A stretch of 64,000 nucleotides of DNA from Eutrigla gurnardus. Its lineage: Eukaryota > Chordata > Actinopteri > Perciformes > Triglidae. The position numbers and the translations under genes are program-made. Below are positions 23,751 through 62,506 of the stretch, piece by piece. Position 1 is the first letter of the stretch, and the number at the start of each line of letters is the position of its first letter. Below the pieces are notes generated by a model that worked only from the letters and a program-made list of their open reading frames with translations, was not told where the DNA came from and did not search any database. The stretch lies in assembly GCA_963514095.1 (NCBI GenBank), contig OY741280.1:23690841-23754840 (forward strand), read 5' to 3'.

Positions 23751-25259
23751 CCCCCTGTCATTAAGCAGCGGGTGTGTGTGGTTAAAGTGACACAGCTCTG
23801 CCAGCTTCACCATCTGATCCCAGATCTGCTTCCATGAACCGGTTCGGACCGGACCAGCTGCCTTCTCCTGTGATTTTATGTTTTTAAATGAACAAAGATC
23901 TTTAAAAAAATAAGATGTTTTATTTTGTATTATTATTGTTACCTGTTACTTGTTTAGGATAAAAGTCTGCATGCTCTCCAGGGCCGTCAGCAGCATGTGA
24001 TATGTGGGGGGTCCTGTTTAGATGGGGGGTTTGGGGGTCCCCCATAAACTAGTAGATGCAAGTTCTCACATTCTGGTGCATTCTGACATGTTTTTAGATT
24101 ATGTCTCTTCTGTATCTAATGTCCCTTGTTCCTAGAAATGAAAATGAGGATTAAATATCATTGTTATACTGACATGTTTTATAATAAACAACAGTAGTTC
24201 TACAGCTGACTGACACGGTGTATATCACAGGGTGAAATCAGTGACCCGGCCGAGGTCAGGCTGAGCCAATCAGACTGAACAACAAGTAGAGCAGTCCAAG
24301 TTGGGAGGGGCCGCTTACTGATGAAGTGGAACGGCTTTGATCGTGAAGCAATGAAAAGAGGCTTTTTAAAACCCCCCCTTAATACATGGTGGCGACGCCC
24401 ATGACGCTCTCAGAGATGTGCAACACAGATCAAACAGTGAGTGTGAGGGTGGAAAGGCAGCCCCGACCATGTTTCACCACTAGATGTCCCCCAACCGACA
24501 CCAAGGTCAGCAGAGAGACTTCAATTTAATATCTATTATGCAAAACAACATCAAATACATGTAAACCTAACAAAAATGGACAAACAACAACATAACATGC
24601 ATGTAAAATTACATAAATGGACATAAAGCAGCTTTAGCCTTTGCTTGGTATTCTCTGTATTTTTTACACAAACAGCTGAATGCAAAGCAACATAAAGACA
24701 CACAGAAATATGTAACACGACTGAAAAGGGATGCACAACCGCATAAAAGAGATGCAAAATGACTATAAAGGGACAACTAACACCTTCTAGAATGCAACGC
24801 AGTGAAAGCTCCACTAGGTGGCGATGCGGGTTTACAGATCTGTGACATCACGTCAGCTTTTCTGGGTAGAAATAAATAATCTTCTTTTGATCGTGAATGT
24901 GAGAAATATCAAATATCCTGAAAATAGTTCAGCTTTTTGTTTTTTTTTAGATCTATCTACTAAAGTATCATGTTTGTGTGTGTTTGTAATTTATACTGCA
25001 GACTTTTGTCAAATTGAACATATTATTATTTTTATTATTATTATTATTATTATTATATGGTGTATGTATGGCTGCATCTGTGTATATGTATGTATATATA
25101 TTTGTCTTTTTCATGATGCTAATTTTTTCTATTCATGTTCTTGACTGCAGTATTTTGCTTTATTGTTTATTCTTCTTTGAACTAATTGTACTTGGTAATA
25201 CATCTGATACTTTTTTGTTAGTATAAATGTATTTAAAGTACATTTATTTATCAACTGGG

Positions 25260-25291
<32 letters not shown>

Positions 25292-25307
25292 CTTATTATT
25301 GTGTTAA

Positions 25308-25359
<52 letters not shown>

Positions 25360-25744
25360 AACAAAAAGCCGAGGGCGGGGCCAAGGCGGCCGCGCGTTCA
25401 CGCCCCTCCCGGCGCGCTCCCGTGCCTCGCCGCGCCTCCCCCCTCGGCAGAGCCGTCAGTGTGGAGCAGAGCTCGGTGCTGAGCGTCTCTCCGGTTGTCT
25501 CTCCGCCCGACATGCGTCTCCTCCTCCCGCAGACACGGCGCTCCTCCGCCCCGGGAGGAACATAGGGCCCGCGCGTTTCCACGGCAACCCGTCTCCACGG
25601 CAACCCGTCTCCAGGGAAACCCTTTCTTCTCCTCCTCATCGTATACAGCGAGCCGCTTCTCCTCTACCTTCCATCTGTCTGTGAAGAACCCGGCCGCTGC
25701 CTCCTCGATGGCCCGCCGCAGCTCCGAGTGATCCCGCAGAGAAG
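25308..25744 (+). promoter_or_regulatory. mtss1 CpG-island promoter and 5' UTR
   Basis: A (CT)n tract (25308-25356) borders a sudden CpG-rich region with a GC box (gggcggggcc, about 25373) and no clear TATA box. It runs into the mtss1 start codon at 25745. This is the typical form of a broad TATA-less promoter, with transcription probably starting about 25.4-25.5 kb. Confidence 0.65.
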
Positions 25745-49074
<23,330 letters not shown>

Positions 49075-52000
49075 GACCAGCAGGGGGCGCTGGTTGGACT
49101 TGAGCCGTTTTTGCGTCTCCGGCTGCGTTTCAGCAAATGTGCTCTTGTAGGGACACAAAATGGTTGTTAATGGTTGTTTGGCATCAAATGGACGCGATGG
49201 ACAAACGGACTAAGGAGGAAGTTGCCTGGAGACTCTGATCCAGGATCAGTTTAAAATCAGCTTTGACTCTCTAGTGTTCATACTGGTGCTGATCCGAGGT
49301 CAGATCCGAGGTCAGATCCTCCGGGCAACTTCAGCACTGAAGAGAAATCCTTAACCCACTTACATGAAAGTAAACGCGTGACGATAGACGACGTGTGGAG
49401 AATTCTCAAAGATCAAATCATTATTCGTGTACATATTTATAATTTGTTGTGTTCGTACGTTTGTCATCCGTTGCCGTAGTTTCCCCGTTTACACTTAAAC
49501 GACGTGCCAAAGCCTTCGTGCTGAATTTAACTTAAATGATTGTTTTTTGTTCTGTAAAAACATAGATGGGTGTTCGATAGAGAATTAAGAATTCAGCTTC
49601 TACGCGAACTGAAATAGTATTCATACACGTTAGCGTATTGCAGAGTGGCGTGCAAACCGTTCACGACTAAGTTGTTAGTTGTAAACGCGGCGCTTGTAGA
49701 TCGACCTGCATGTCCTTCGACGTTTGCCCCGATATAAACGATCATTCTGGCTTTTTAATAAGATTCGTACGACAGTAATACATCGGATTTAAGCGGCTTA
49801 GGAGCCGCGGAGGCCGACAATGTGCGTGATTAAGTCTGCGTCAATTAAACAAACAAAATTGTTGGAGAATGGATCATGATTAATTTTTTTTAATTTTTGT
49901 GATTTTGTTTTCATTATTATATTATATAAAAACTTTTTTTTTAAATGGACAAAAATCGGAATTCAATCAATGATATAACACGATCTGCAGACAGACAGGA
50001 TGTGACATCATCGTCGGCCTCCAGGTTCACTAACCCCCCCACGATGTCTGTTCATTGTTCAACTATTAGCATGTCGCTAACCTACCAACTACGTAGCAAC
50101 TGTGTGTTAGCATACACATCCGAGTCCATGGTAGCAATAGAGGTTGTCGACGCGGGTTGTTAGCTCTAGTGATCGGAGTGATGTGGATTCGTGTGTTGGT
50201 CTGTTGTCGTGACAACGACTTGTCGAAGCGTCCGTAAAGGGGCGATGTTTCTGCAGTTTTTCTGAAATGTATTATTAAAACAAGCCGTATGAATTTGAAT
50301 TTTTTCAAACCAAATGATGACGAGAAAAAATGGCTTCATAATCGCTAATCCAAAAATTTCAAATTGTACGACAACTAAATTGAAAATTTAAAAAGAAGTG
50401 GCTGTTAGTTCACCGTCCCAATACTGACGGCACTACGAGGTGTTCATGGTCTGGGAAGAGACCGGGTATACGAACAAATCTCTAGTCCAGAACCGTCTAC
50501 ACTTACTAGCCATCGGACACAAACCGCCCAGTTCGTAGAGTTTCTCCGTCGGTTCGTCACTCTGGCCGCCATGTTGGAGGTCATTGGGTCGCGACAGTCG
50601 TACGCAGTAAATAATCTGCTGGTTGGTTGACAAGACAGGAAGTGTTATTTCGCCATATATTTCCGAAATAACACCTATACAGCCTAAAATGCCAGATGTG
50701 GTATGGACTAGTACGCAAGGCTAGGCACTGAACCAAAATCAAGTTAACGTAGAATTTATCGGCTCAATTACGTCACAAAGAAACCCAGAAACTCGTACTA
50801 CAAGCCTGCGTTAAACACTGCCACCTGGTGTTGAAATCAGGAGCGTTAATGTTAGCGTTAGCGTTAGCAGCCGATGGGCAGCACAGTGCTGTTTGGGCTT
50901 AAATTACAGAGTTTACTGCTTGCGGAAAACGGCGATCGCATCGAGTATTATGATGTGTTCAAGCTCCGTTCAATTACACAAATGGGAAAATTAGGTAATG
51001 GAAAATAATAACCACATTGTGACGTGTTCAAATGTAATGTTGCTAACTTTTTGACAAGAAAATTTCATAAATCTAGTTGTTCGTAGGAGATGTTTTCACG
51101 ATATCGGCTGATTTGCAAGTTTGCTAAACATCAATGTTTTGTTTAAAAACATCTGTTTCGGACTCTCTCTGCTGTGCCGATGCTAGGGCCGAACAAATGT
51201 AATTTATCGGAGTTAAGCGTAAACTACTCGGACCTCCATTATGGCGCCGGACGAATCCGACAGATCCTCCTATCAGCTGCGGTTAAATAGTTACGACATG
51301 ATATCCATGTACAAACAAACTATATAAAACTGTAATAGCTTGTCATTAATAAGTGTCGAAATAGCCTGACGAGTTTTTTTTATAAAAAAGTGGCGCTTGT
51401 GTTGGCAGGTAATTAGCGTAACAAGCTGAAATAGATGAAACGTCCCTGTTGCTACTTAATTACTGTTAAAGTCTCATTAGGCTATTTATGTTTTCACCCG
51501 TTTTATTTGTCGCATCTAATCTCCCGACTATCCCGTCATAAAACATTTTAACAAACATATTTAATATGCATGTTTTTTTTTAAAGATTTTAATTTTTTTT
51601 CGATTGGAACTATTTTTTCTCCCTCCGTTCTTGTGCTTTCCGATGCCGTCCTTCACCGTTTGTTAACGTTTCATGTTTTTTGTGCGACAGCAGTTTGACG
51701 CCACGTATGACGACTGAATCCTGTCGGGTTTCTCTCCGTCGGTTCTTCCGGTGGACGAACGAACTCCATCGTTTAGCTGATGCGACGGCGAAGCGTATGA
51801 AGCTGAATGTTTTGAGCCTGCGGAGACTTAAACAACGCACACTGAGGGTCGAGAAGGGAATCGTCGGAGAATAAGACGAAGAATCATTCAGATAGGCCTA
51901 CAAGCTGGATATATAAAAGAAATGTGTTTTTCTGGCCCTCAGTGTGCGTTGTGTCCCTTTATAACGTTTACTTTGAGAAGAGTTGCCAAATTTCCTACAG

Positions 52001-52654
52001 TTTATGCTGCCTTTCCCTTTGCTGTCTTTCCTTTGATCTTCTTTTAAGTGCCGAACCAAACGGAGTTGAACCATCACTAATTTCTCTCTGTACAAAAAAA
52101 TTCAAAAATAAAACATGTATTAAACGACATGAAAACGATTGTCTGCCTTTTTAACGTTTGAAATTTAAATCAAACGCCGTCACGATGCTGGAAGGCCATT
52201 TAATGGAAATCTGATATTTGAGTATTAATGAGAACCCGAATTATTATTTATTTACAGTTTGCTTTTTTATCTTTAACTGATGAATAAATTAAGTTCCCAC
52301 TCTTTTTATTTAATTTTTTACTTCATTTTTATCAAAACGGCACATGAATGTAAAATCTTTCTGAATGTCAACTCAACGACGGTGAACTTTCCCACCAGCC
52401 TTGAATGCATCATAACAGTTGCTGAGAAGACAAACTGATTTCAGTCAACTCGGCTTGTAAGTGACGTCACCTGATTCATTACATGCGTTTATTACTTTTT
52501 ATGTTTACACGCAGACATTAGAACTCCATTACCCAGAAGGCATCAGCTTCTTGCTGTGATGGCAACCCGTTTGGTTTTACTTTCTTCTCTCTGGGAACCC
52601 GGATGTTTAACATTCATGGCTCCTGTTTTTATGTAAATCATCTGAATTAATAAA
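49075..52654 (+). other. mtss1 3' UTR, about 3.5 kb, with two poly(A) signals
   Basis: After the mtss1 stop there are 3.5 kb with almost no microsatellite or mobile sequence, unlike the rest of the window. It contains A/U-rich and CG-containing unique sequence and short chance ORFs only. AATAAA occurs at 52107-52112 and 52649-52654; the second is followed by a GT/T-rich element (cttgttgtttttattg), the usual downstream signal. Confidence 0.65.
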
Positions 52655-54560
52655 GTCCTAACGTGCATCTGAAGTTCAGACACTTGTTGTTTTTATTGTA
52701 TTTCAACCAGATTAAATCATGAGTTTGACTGCAAACTTCATCTTTGTGAGATAAATGACGGTGAAAGAAACTTGGATTATAATAAACGTAATAAAATAAT
52801 ACTTACCGACAGCTACAGACGCTCCGGGAGGCAACAACAAAAACGTTTTCTCTAAATTTCTAGAATTTTTATCTCGGGTGAAAAACATGTCTCTTCTTGC
52901 TCGATCATGTTTCCATGAAAACGGGTCAAAATAAAGTTGTTGGATAATTTAAAAAATGTTTTAAATACAATTAAATACAAATTACCTTGTGAAGTTTTTT
53001 TTAAATTAGAAAAATTAAATAAAAAAGAAACATTGATGAAGTTAGAAAAAAATTAATCATGTTGAGAAAAAATAATAACCACCTGTTAACCACAAGGGGG
53101 CAGCACGACCCAGCACTCACTTCACCGACGGCCTTGAACGAGACTTCACACTTCTGTTCTGCAAAACATCACAGAGAAATAAAAACAAAATACACAAACG
53201 TGATTCAACACGAGACAAAAACATCAAGTTCAACGTATTTATTATTATTAACAAGTTACTCCTTATTTCCCACATGATTCAACAGATCATATTTCTCTTT
53301 TTAAAATCAAACCAGTTAAATATCTGCTGCAGTCGAGTTCGAAACACTCGTTAAATATCAGCAAAACTTCACAATCTGTTCAACAACAGCAACAAGACGG
53401 CAATTATTCAAACGTTTCAAAGGCGTAAAGACGATTCTTTGTTTCTCCGTCGAGGATTCATGGCAAACACGTGGGATATATCTTCTTCTTTTTTTGCGGT
53501 GGGAAATATTCAAAGAGAAATAAATCTGATGTTTTGGAGATTAAAGTGATACAAATTTGCAAAATAAATCTGAGGAAAATACACAAATATTATCTGAGAT
53601 TATGAAGTCATAAATTTGCGATTTGCGGTGATTCAGAGCTAAAATTGCCAGTATTTCCTTTATTGGTGAATCTGATTGTGAAGTATAATTGATGAGGTCA
53701 TCCAGGCTTCGTACAGCCAGTGTCGCTGTGAATTTATGACCTCATAATATCGGAGTATATATCCACGTTTTTTTCCCCTTTTCCCCCCAGAATAATCGTC
53801 CGCACTCATTCGTAATCCATAGATGAATTATTGTTAACCTTAGTTCATTATTTTAATATAATCGGATAATTAGCGACAACCTAACTGATTATAATCTCTG
53901 ATCGGATTGTTAGAAAATTAAAAAAATCATCCGAGCGATGATAATAACGCTGCATATCATTAACAGCAGGAAGTGCAACGGATGCAGCTTTGCATTGTGG
54001 GAATCAAGTTGAGATTTAAGCCGGTAACAGTTTGATCCGTTGCACTCGGAGAATATAAAACCACCTGGAGTCACGGAGGGCTGGAGGAGGAGGAGAGGGG
54101 GAGAGGAAGAGGAGGAGGAGAGGAGGAGAGAAAGAGGAGAAGAGGAGGAGAAGAGGAGAGAAAGAGGAGAAGAGGAGGAGACGATGGTGCAGACGGAGAA
54201 ACAAACAGGAAATCAAACATCGCAGTTAAAACCCAAAACTAAAATAAAAACTGAAACCTTTAAGAGTTCCAGCAGATTAAATAATGTGTGTGATGACGGA
54301 GCTCCATGCAAACGTCCGAGGAGGCTGCTCCTCCTCTTCTTCTTCTCCTCCTCTTCTTCTTCTTCTTCTCCTCTCCGTGACGTCAGTTTAACTGAGGAGG
54401 AACTTTAGTGTTCATGAGACACGAATGTAAAAATAAACACACGGAAGTAGTGATCCAGTACCAGGACCTCCAGTCAGACCAGGACCTTCCTGTACTGGTG
54501 GATTAGGATCCGGATCTCTGGATTCTTCAAGGAGGAGATACGACGTCGAACAGCCGGCAG
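52655..54560. other. Intergenic, mtss1 to tmem65 (convergent genes)
   Basis: A/T-rich unique sequence with no gene seen. A GGA/AGA-rich tract lies at 54075-54182 and a CTT-rich tract at about 54330-54370. Confidence 0.5.
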
Positions 54561-55375
54561 AATTAAACGACGTGTTGAGACGGAGGAGGAGGGGGGAGGA
54601 GGGTGAAGGAGGGTGGAGGAGGAGGAGGGGTGGAGGATGTGGAGGAGGGGTGGTGGAGGAGGGGTGGAGGAGGAGGGGTGGAGGAGGGGTGGAGGAGGAG
54701 GGGTGTAGGTTGGAGGAGGGGTGGAGGATGGGGTGGAGGAGGAGGGTGAAGGAGGTTGGAGGAGGAGGAGGGAGGAGGAGGGGTGGTGGATGGGGTGGAG
54801 GAGGAGGGGTGGTGGATGGGGTGGAGGAGGAGGGGTGGTGGAGGAGGGGTGGAGGATGGGGTGGTGGAGGAGGGTGGAGGAGGGGTGGTGGAGGAGGGGT
54901 GGAGGAGGAGGGGTGGAGGATGTGGTGGAGGAGGGGTGGAGGAGGTTGGAGGAGGGGTGGAGGATGGGGTGGAGGATGTGGTGGAGGAGGGGTGGAGGAG
55001 GGGTGGAGGAGGGTGAAGGAGGTTGGAGGAGGGGTGGAGGAGGGGTGGAGGAGGGTGAAGGAGGGTGGAGGAGGTTGGAGGAGGGGTGGAGGATGGGGTG
55101 GAGGATGTGGTGGAGGAGGGGTGGAGGAGGGGTGGAGGAGGGTGAAGGAGGGTGGAGGAGGTTGGAGGAGGGGTGGAGGAGGGGTGGAGGAGGGTGAAGG
55201 AGGTTGGAGGAGGGGTGGAGGATGGGGTGGAGGATGTGGTGGAGGAGGGGTGGAGGAGGGGTGGAGGAGGGGTGGAGGAGGAGGGGTGGAGGAGGAGGGG
55301 TGGAGGATGTGGAGGAGGAGGGGTGGAGGAGGAGGAGGGGTGGAGGATGTGGAGGAGGAGGGGTGGACTCGGCGG
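54561..55375 (+). repeat. GGA-rich minisatellite (ggaggaggggtggaggatgg type)
   Basis: About 800 bp of strand-asymmetric G/A/T sequence with essentially no C, built from ggagga, ggggtggagg and gaaggagg modules with larger repeats of about 60-120 bp. Open frames on both strands are by-products of the missing stops. G runs give strong G-quadruplex potential. Confidence 0.9.
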
Positions 55376-55766
55376 CGTTGACAGAAAGCCATCTGCTCTC
55401 CTTCAGATGGAGGTCCAGGATTAGTCTCCACTGACGACCAAACAGCTCATTTCTAAAAATAACTTCCTCTCATCAACGTCCGCTGAAGAAAACGTCTGAT
55501 TTTATCTTCTTTTTGGCAAAACTACGATTCAAAAAGACAAACAGCAGCGATGTGAGTCGGAGTGGTTCTGGTTCTGGTTCCTCAGGGAACCTGCCAGTAG
55601 ACTAAAGAGTAGACATTAGTGTTCAATAATGAGGATGAAGTGTTTCTGTTCTTCACCAACATGAAGAACCAATCAGAGACCAGATTCAGACACAGAGAGA
55701 AAACGCCGTCGGAGAGGAAGAGAAACATCCAACACTTGTTCTTTAAAGTCGACGTCCGGAGGCTCG

Positions 55767-59064
<3,298 letters not shown>

Positions 59065-59495
59065 CTGTGAAGGAGAGAAAAATATAAATATAAAGCCGAT
59101 AACTCAGGATGTTTGCCGTTGCTATGACAACAAGCAGGAACTACCACTAGCACAAATAAACTCATAAATGTACTGCACTTCCACGTAGCACCCTGTAGTC
59201 TGACTCGTGCTCCTCTGGGGTTGAACCCTCACGGTTGGATCCACGTATTGGACGCTAAATGTGATGTAATCAGGGCTTGAAGCAGGAAAAAATCCTGTGC
59301 CTGAAATTTTTTTATGCATTGGGGAGAAGAAAATTCTGAACATTTGCAATCTAAATGAATTAATCTGGTGCACTTTGAGAGTAAACCCACATTATAGTTC
59401 GAAACAACATTCAAAACACACACAGCCAGTATCACTAAGCATAAAGTCCGCTAGCTTAATGCTAACGTATAATACCTCAGAAATTAGCATCACCA

Positions 59496-59551
59496 AGGGC
59501 GTAACTTTGAGTTGAACATTGGGGTGGTTGAGATTTCCACCTGTGAAGCAG

Positions 59552-59617
<66 letters not shown>

Positions 59618-60104
59618 TTTGGCCACCAGCCACTGCGGCAGGTTTGGGTTTACCAGCCCAGATATATAGTTTGTGCCTAAAATAAAGTTGACCGACTCAG
59701 AAAATGCCTAAGAATGGTTCTTGAACTTGTACAGAATACACATTAAAGCGTGTGCAAGTGTTCTTTTTAGGACTCATGGTCCTTAATTGTCTCTAACTTT
59801 AAGTATTTTGTCCCGATTACAAATGGGTTTGTAGTGTTTCCCACAGGATCTTTGGAGACTATGGTGGGGGGATTGCGATCCTCTAGGGGGGTCCGGGGGC
59901 ATGCCCCCCCGGGAGAAAATTTTGAATAATTTCATTTTAATGCATCAATTTGGTGAATTCTGAGAAACAAAATATGACATATCAATTACTGACCAATTTC
60001 TTACAAACTGCTGGTACTGATACAAATGTTGACATACTAAATGGGGTTGAGGAGTTTAAGCATTCAAGAAAAGATGAGAACAAAAATGACTAAAACACAA
60101 TTCG

Positions 60105-60143
<39 letters not shown>

Positions 60144-60147
60144 AATG

Positions 60148-60192
<45 letters not shown>

Positions 60193-60991
60193 GTGGGTGA
60201 CTATTCCTCAGCCTTCCTTGGTGTTTTGGTTTTGACTAAAGCCTCGTTCACATACGTCGTCACTCGCCCATCTCTGAGAGACAACTGTCAATGAATGTGA
60301 ATGTGTTCTAGCGGAATGTGGACCAGGACAGGCGATGCGATGTGGTCGATCGAGATAAAATAATTTTAACTTTCTGCGATGCGAGTGAAGTGAGTACCAA
60401 TCACAATGTAGAATAGAGATGATCGACAGTTGCCGTCAACAGAGAGTTCCACAGAGAGTTGTCGCTTGAAGTCGCCGGCGGCGGCAGTGAGTTTTTTTTG
60501 CCAGCGAGTAGAATTCAGCGAGAAAGCGAGTGACGGGCGAGTAGCGACGTATGTGAACGGGGCTATACGCGCACGCACTGTCATACTCGCCGGCTGGGGG
60601 GGGGGGGGGGGGGGGCAACCGTGAGTGGTGGCACTGGAGCCCTAGCAGTAGCTACCTCCTGTTGGGAAGATATTTTTATTCTTTTGCTTTTTTTCGCGTG
60701 CTTTCTTCATACCACCGCTGATGCGGGGAGAGACCGGGAGAGACCGGGAGAGACAGTAGAGAAGCGCAGGTCCGGCAAGGTGGGCGAAACCAAATCTCAG
60801 AGCGGGAGGGGGCACAGACAAACGTCACTATTTTTTACTGGTAAATTGAGAAAATCTACCACACTGTTGTGATTATAATGCTGAACATTCAATATCAATA
60901 ATTGTGATATCATATTGGGTGGGTTGTGGTGGCTGGTTTGGATTATTGGGTGGGTTGCAACCCACCCATCCCCCCCATAAATTACGCCTGA
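59496..60991. mobile_element. Possible DNA element with GGCGTAA-type inverted ends (composite)
   Basis: The left end reads agggcgtaactttgag...attggggtggt and the right end, reverse complemented, reads caggcgtaatttatgggggggatggg. Inside are (AT)n at about 59558-59615, a gggggtccgggggcatgcccc stretch (about 59886) and an (ATT)n/(AAT)n hairpin at 60106-60190. The interior seems to have taken in another element (60240-60564). No intact transposase is seen. Confidence 0.4.
60240..60564. mobile_element. 325-bp MITE with 30-bp inverted ends
   Basis: agcctcgttcacatacgtcg tcactcgccc at 60240 onward and gggcgagtagcgacgtatgt gaacggggct up to 60564 are reverse complements with about three mismatches in 30. 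The interior is rich in gcgag, with small chance ORFs on both strands. Target duplication is unclear. Confidence 0.75.
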
Positions 60992-62450
60992 AATCTAACA
61001 ACTGTGGCAGTCGCATTAGTTTGTCTGAATGAAAAGTGTGCAGGGCTGCCTTTGGGCTGATGTTATCAATCGCTCTGGCTACATTGTCCCGGTCCGAGGT
61101 GCCTGGAAACTTAAGGCCCGCCCTACTCTGCTCTGATTGGCTAGAACTCCTTGGTTACCTTGAGTACCATTGGTAGTTGGAACTATCACTTTAAACGACT
61201 GGTTACAGTTAAAAAAAAAAAAAAACACTTCACCAAAATATTGCTACGCCGGATTTCCGGCACCGTGCCGGAGGTCTTCAAGCCCTGTGTAATGTTATTT
61301 CTAATGAAGAGAGAGGAGCAGCACCCCGGGGAGACACCCAGCTGACAAAGAGGGTCACTGGAGCAGAGTGCATTCTGGGGCACGAAGACTACAGGCCAAT
61401 CACAGGAAGAGCTTGAATACAGGAAGCCGATGAATCTGCTTTCCCTTGAGACTTGTCTTTCAAAATAAAAGCAGGCAGCGGCATCGCAGACGGATTCAGG
61501 TTTCGGTGGCCCGGTGGCTCTGGTAAGGTCTGGAAAGGCCTGGAAAGGTCGGGTCTATTTCAGGACTGAGGAGTCCGAGGACAGGACAGGAATATCTGCT
61601 TGTGTTCAGCGATCAGGGCGGCCGGTGCATTTTACTCCCTTAGCTTCCAGAATAATTTTAATTAAGTAGAACAGGAGTTACGTTGTTTAATCGTCTCGTC
61701 AAGACCATTCCACAAAACAAACACATTTAAACTAAACGTTCCTCAGATCCACCCGTCGCTCCTCCACAGTCCAAATATGGTCACTTCCTTCCTCTGACTG
61801 TTGAGGCTACCAGTACGGTCTCGTATACGCGGCTATAAGAGGGGGGCGGAGTCAGACGCCATGTTGCCAGACCAGATATGTAATAAAGATCATCACAAAG
61901 AATGATGAAGCAGACATCTCTCTTCCAGCCTGGCCGTCTGATTGGCTGTTGACTTGTTTTGCAGAAAGAAGAATATTAATTTCACACAGCGCTGCTGGAG
62001 ATATCCCACGTTTCCAACCCGCGGAGCTCAAACAGCGAGACTCCGGGAGGAAGCCAAGTCTGACTGACTCATAACATCAAACACTCCTTCATGATGTCAT
62101 GAATGTACTTCCTGTTCCAACTCATGTTGCAGCGTGTTGCAATACAAACATTATTAATAATTCATTCCATCTCCAGTAGAGATACATTCTCTCTGTCGAC
62201 ATAAAGAATAACAATAAGCTGAGCTGCACAAAGAACAAGAGCTTCAGCGTTTTACTTCATCGACTTCCAAACCAGCTCTACCTTCAGTTCAAACGTCCAC
62301 TAATTAATTCCCTGCAGATTTCTACCGTTCGTCTGAATTAATTCCAGGCATCTATTATTGTCACCGGAATGTTCTCTGCAAAGAAATACATCCAGCCCAA
62401 AACACAGAATACCACGATTAAATCAAAAATAAAATACCTTGAGACATTTT
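60992..62450. other. tmem65 upstream intron or intergenic DNA, no gene seen
   Basis: Mixed unique and repeat-like sequence. I looked on the minus strand for the N-terminal tmem65 exons and found none. A short poly(A) lies at about 61211-61224. Confidence 0.4.
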
Positions 62451-62506
62451 CAGGGTTCCTCCACCTTCTCCAAAGTCACATTCAAGCACTTTGCAAGCAC
62501 TTCCAG
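62451..62506 (-). mobile_element. Fragment of the 0.5-kb MITE, interrupted by a hAT element
   Basis: cagggttcctccaccttctc caaagtcacattcaagcac is the reverse complement of the end of the copy at 27637-28158. It stops at 62506, exactly where the CAGTGGCG end of the next element begins, so that element inserted into this one. Confidence 0.7.

Larger units (their letters stand above)
22738..25300. other. Intergenic: repeat-protein genes to mtss1
   Basis: Holds a (T)n run (about 22837-22865), a short CpG-containing stretch, a tRNA-derived SINE (about 23303-23466), a (GT)n at about 23711-23749, an A/T-rich part with (ATT)n (about 25020-25055) and (AT)n at 25258-25280. No ORF here resembles a gene. 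This interval joins the CARMIL1-SCGN and MTSS1-TMEM65 synteny blocks. Confidence 0.5.

Noticed and set aside
54412..55431. 339-codon Pro/Ser ORF and its Gly/Glu/Arg counterparts
   Set aside because: They are generated by the GGA minisatellite. There is no start context, domain or splice evidence.
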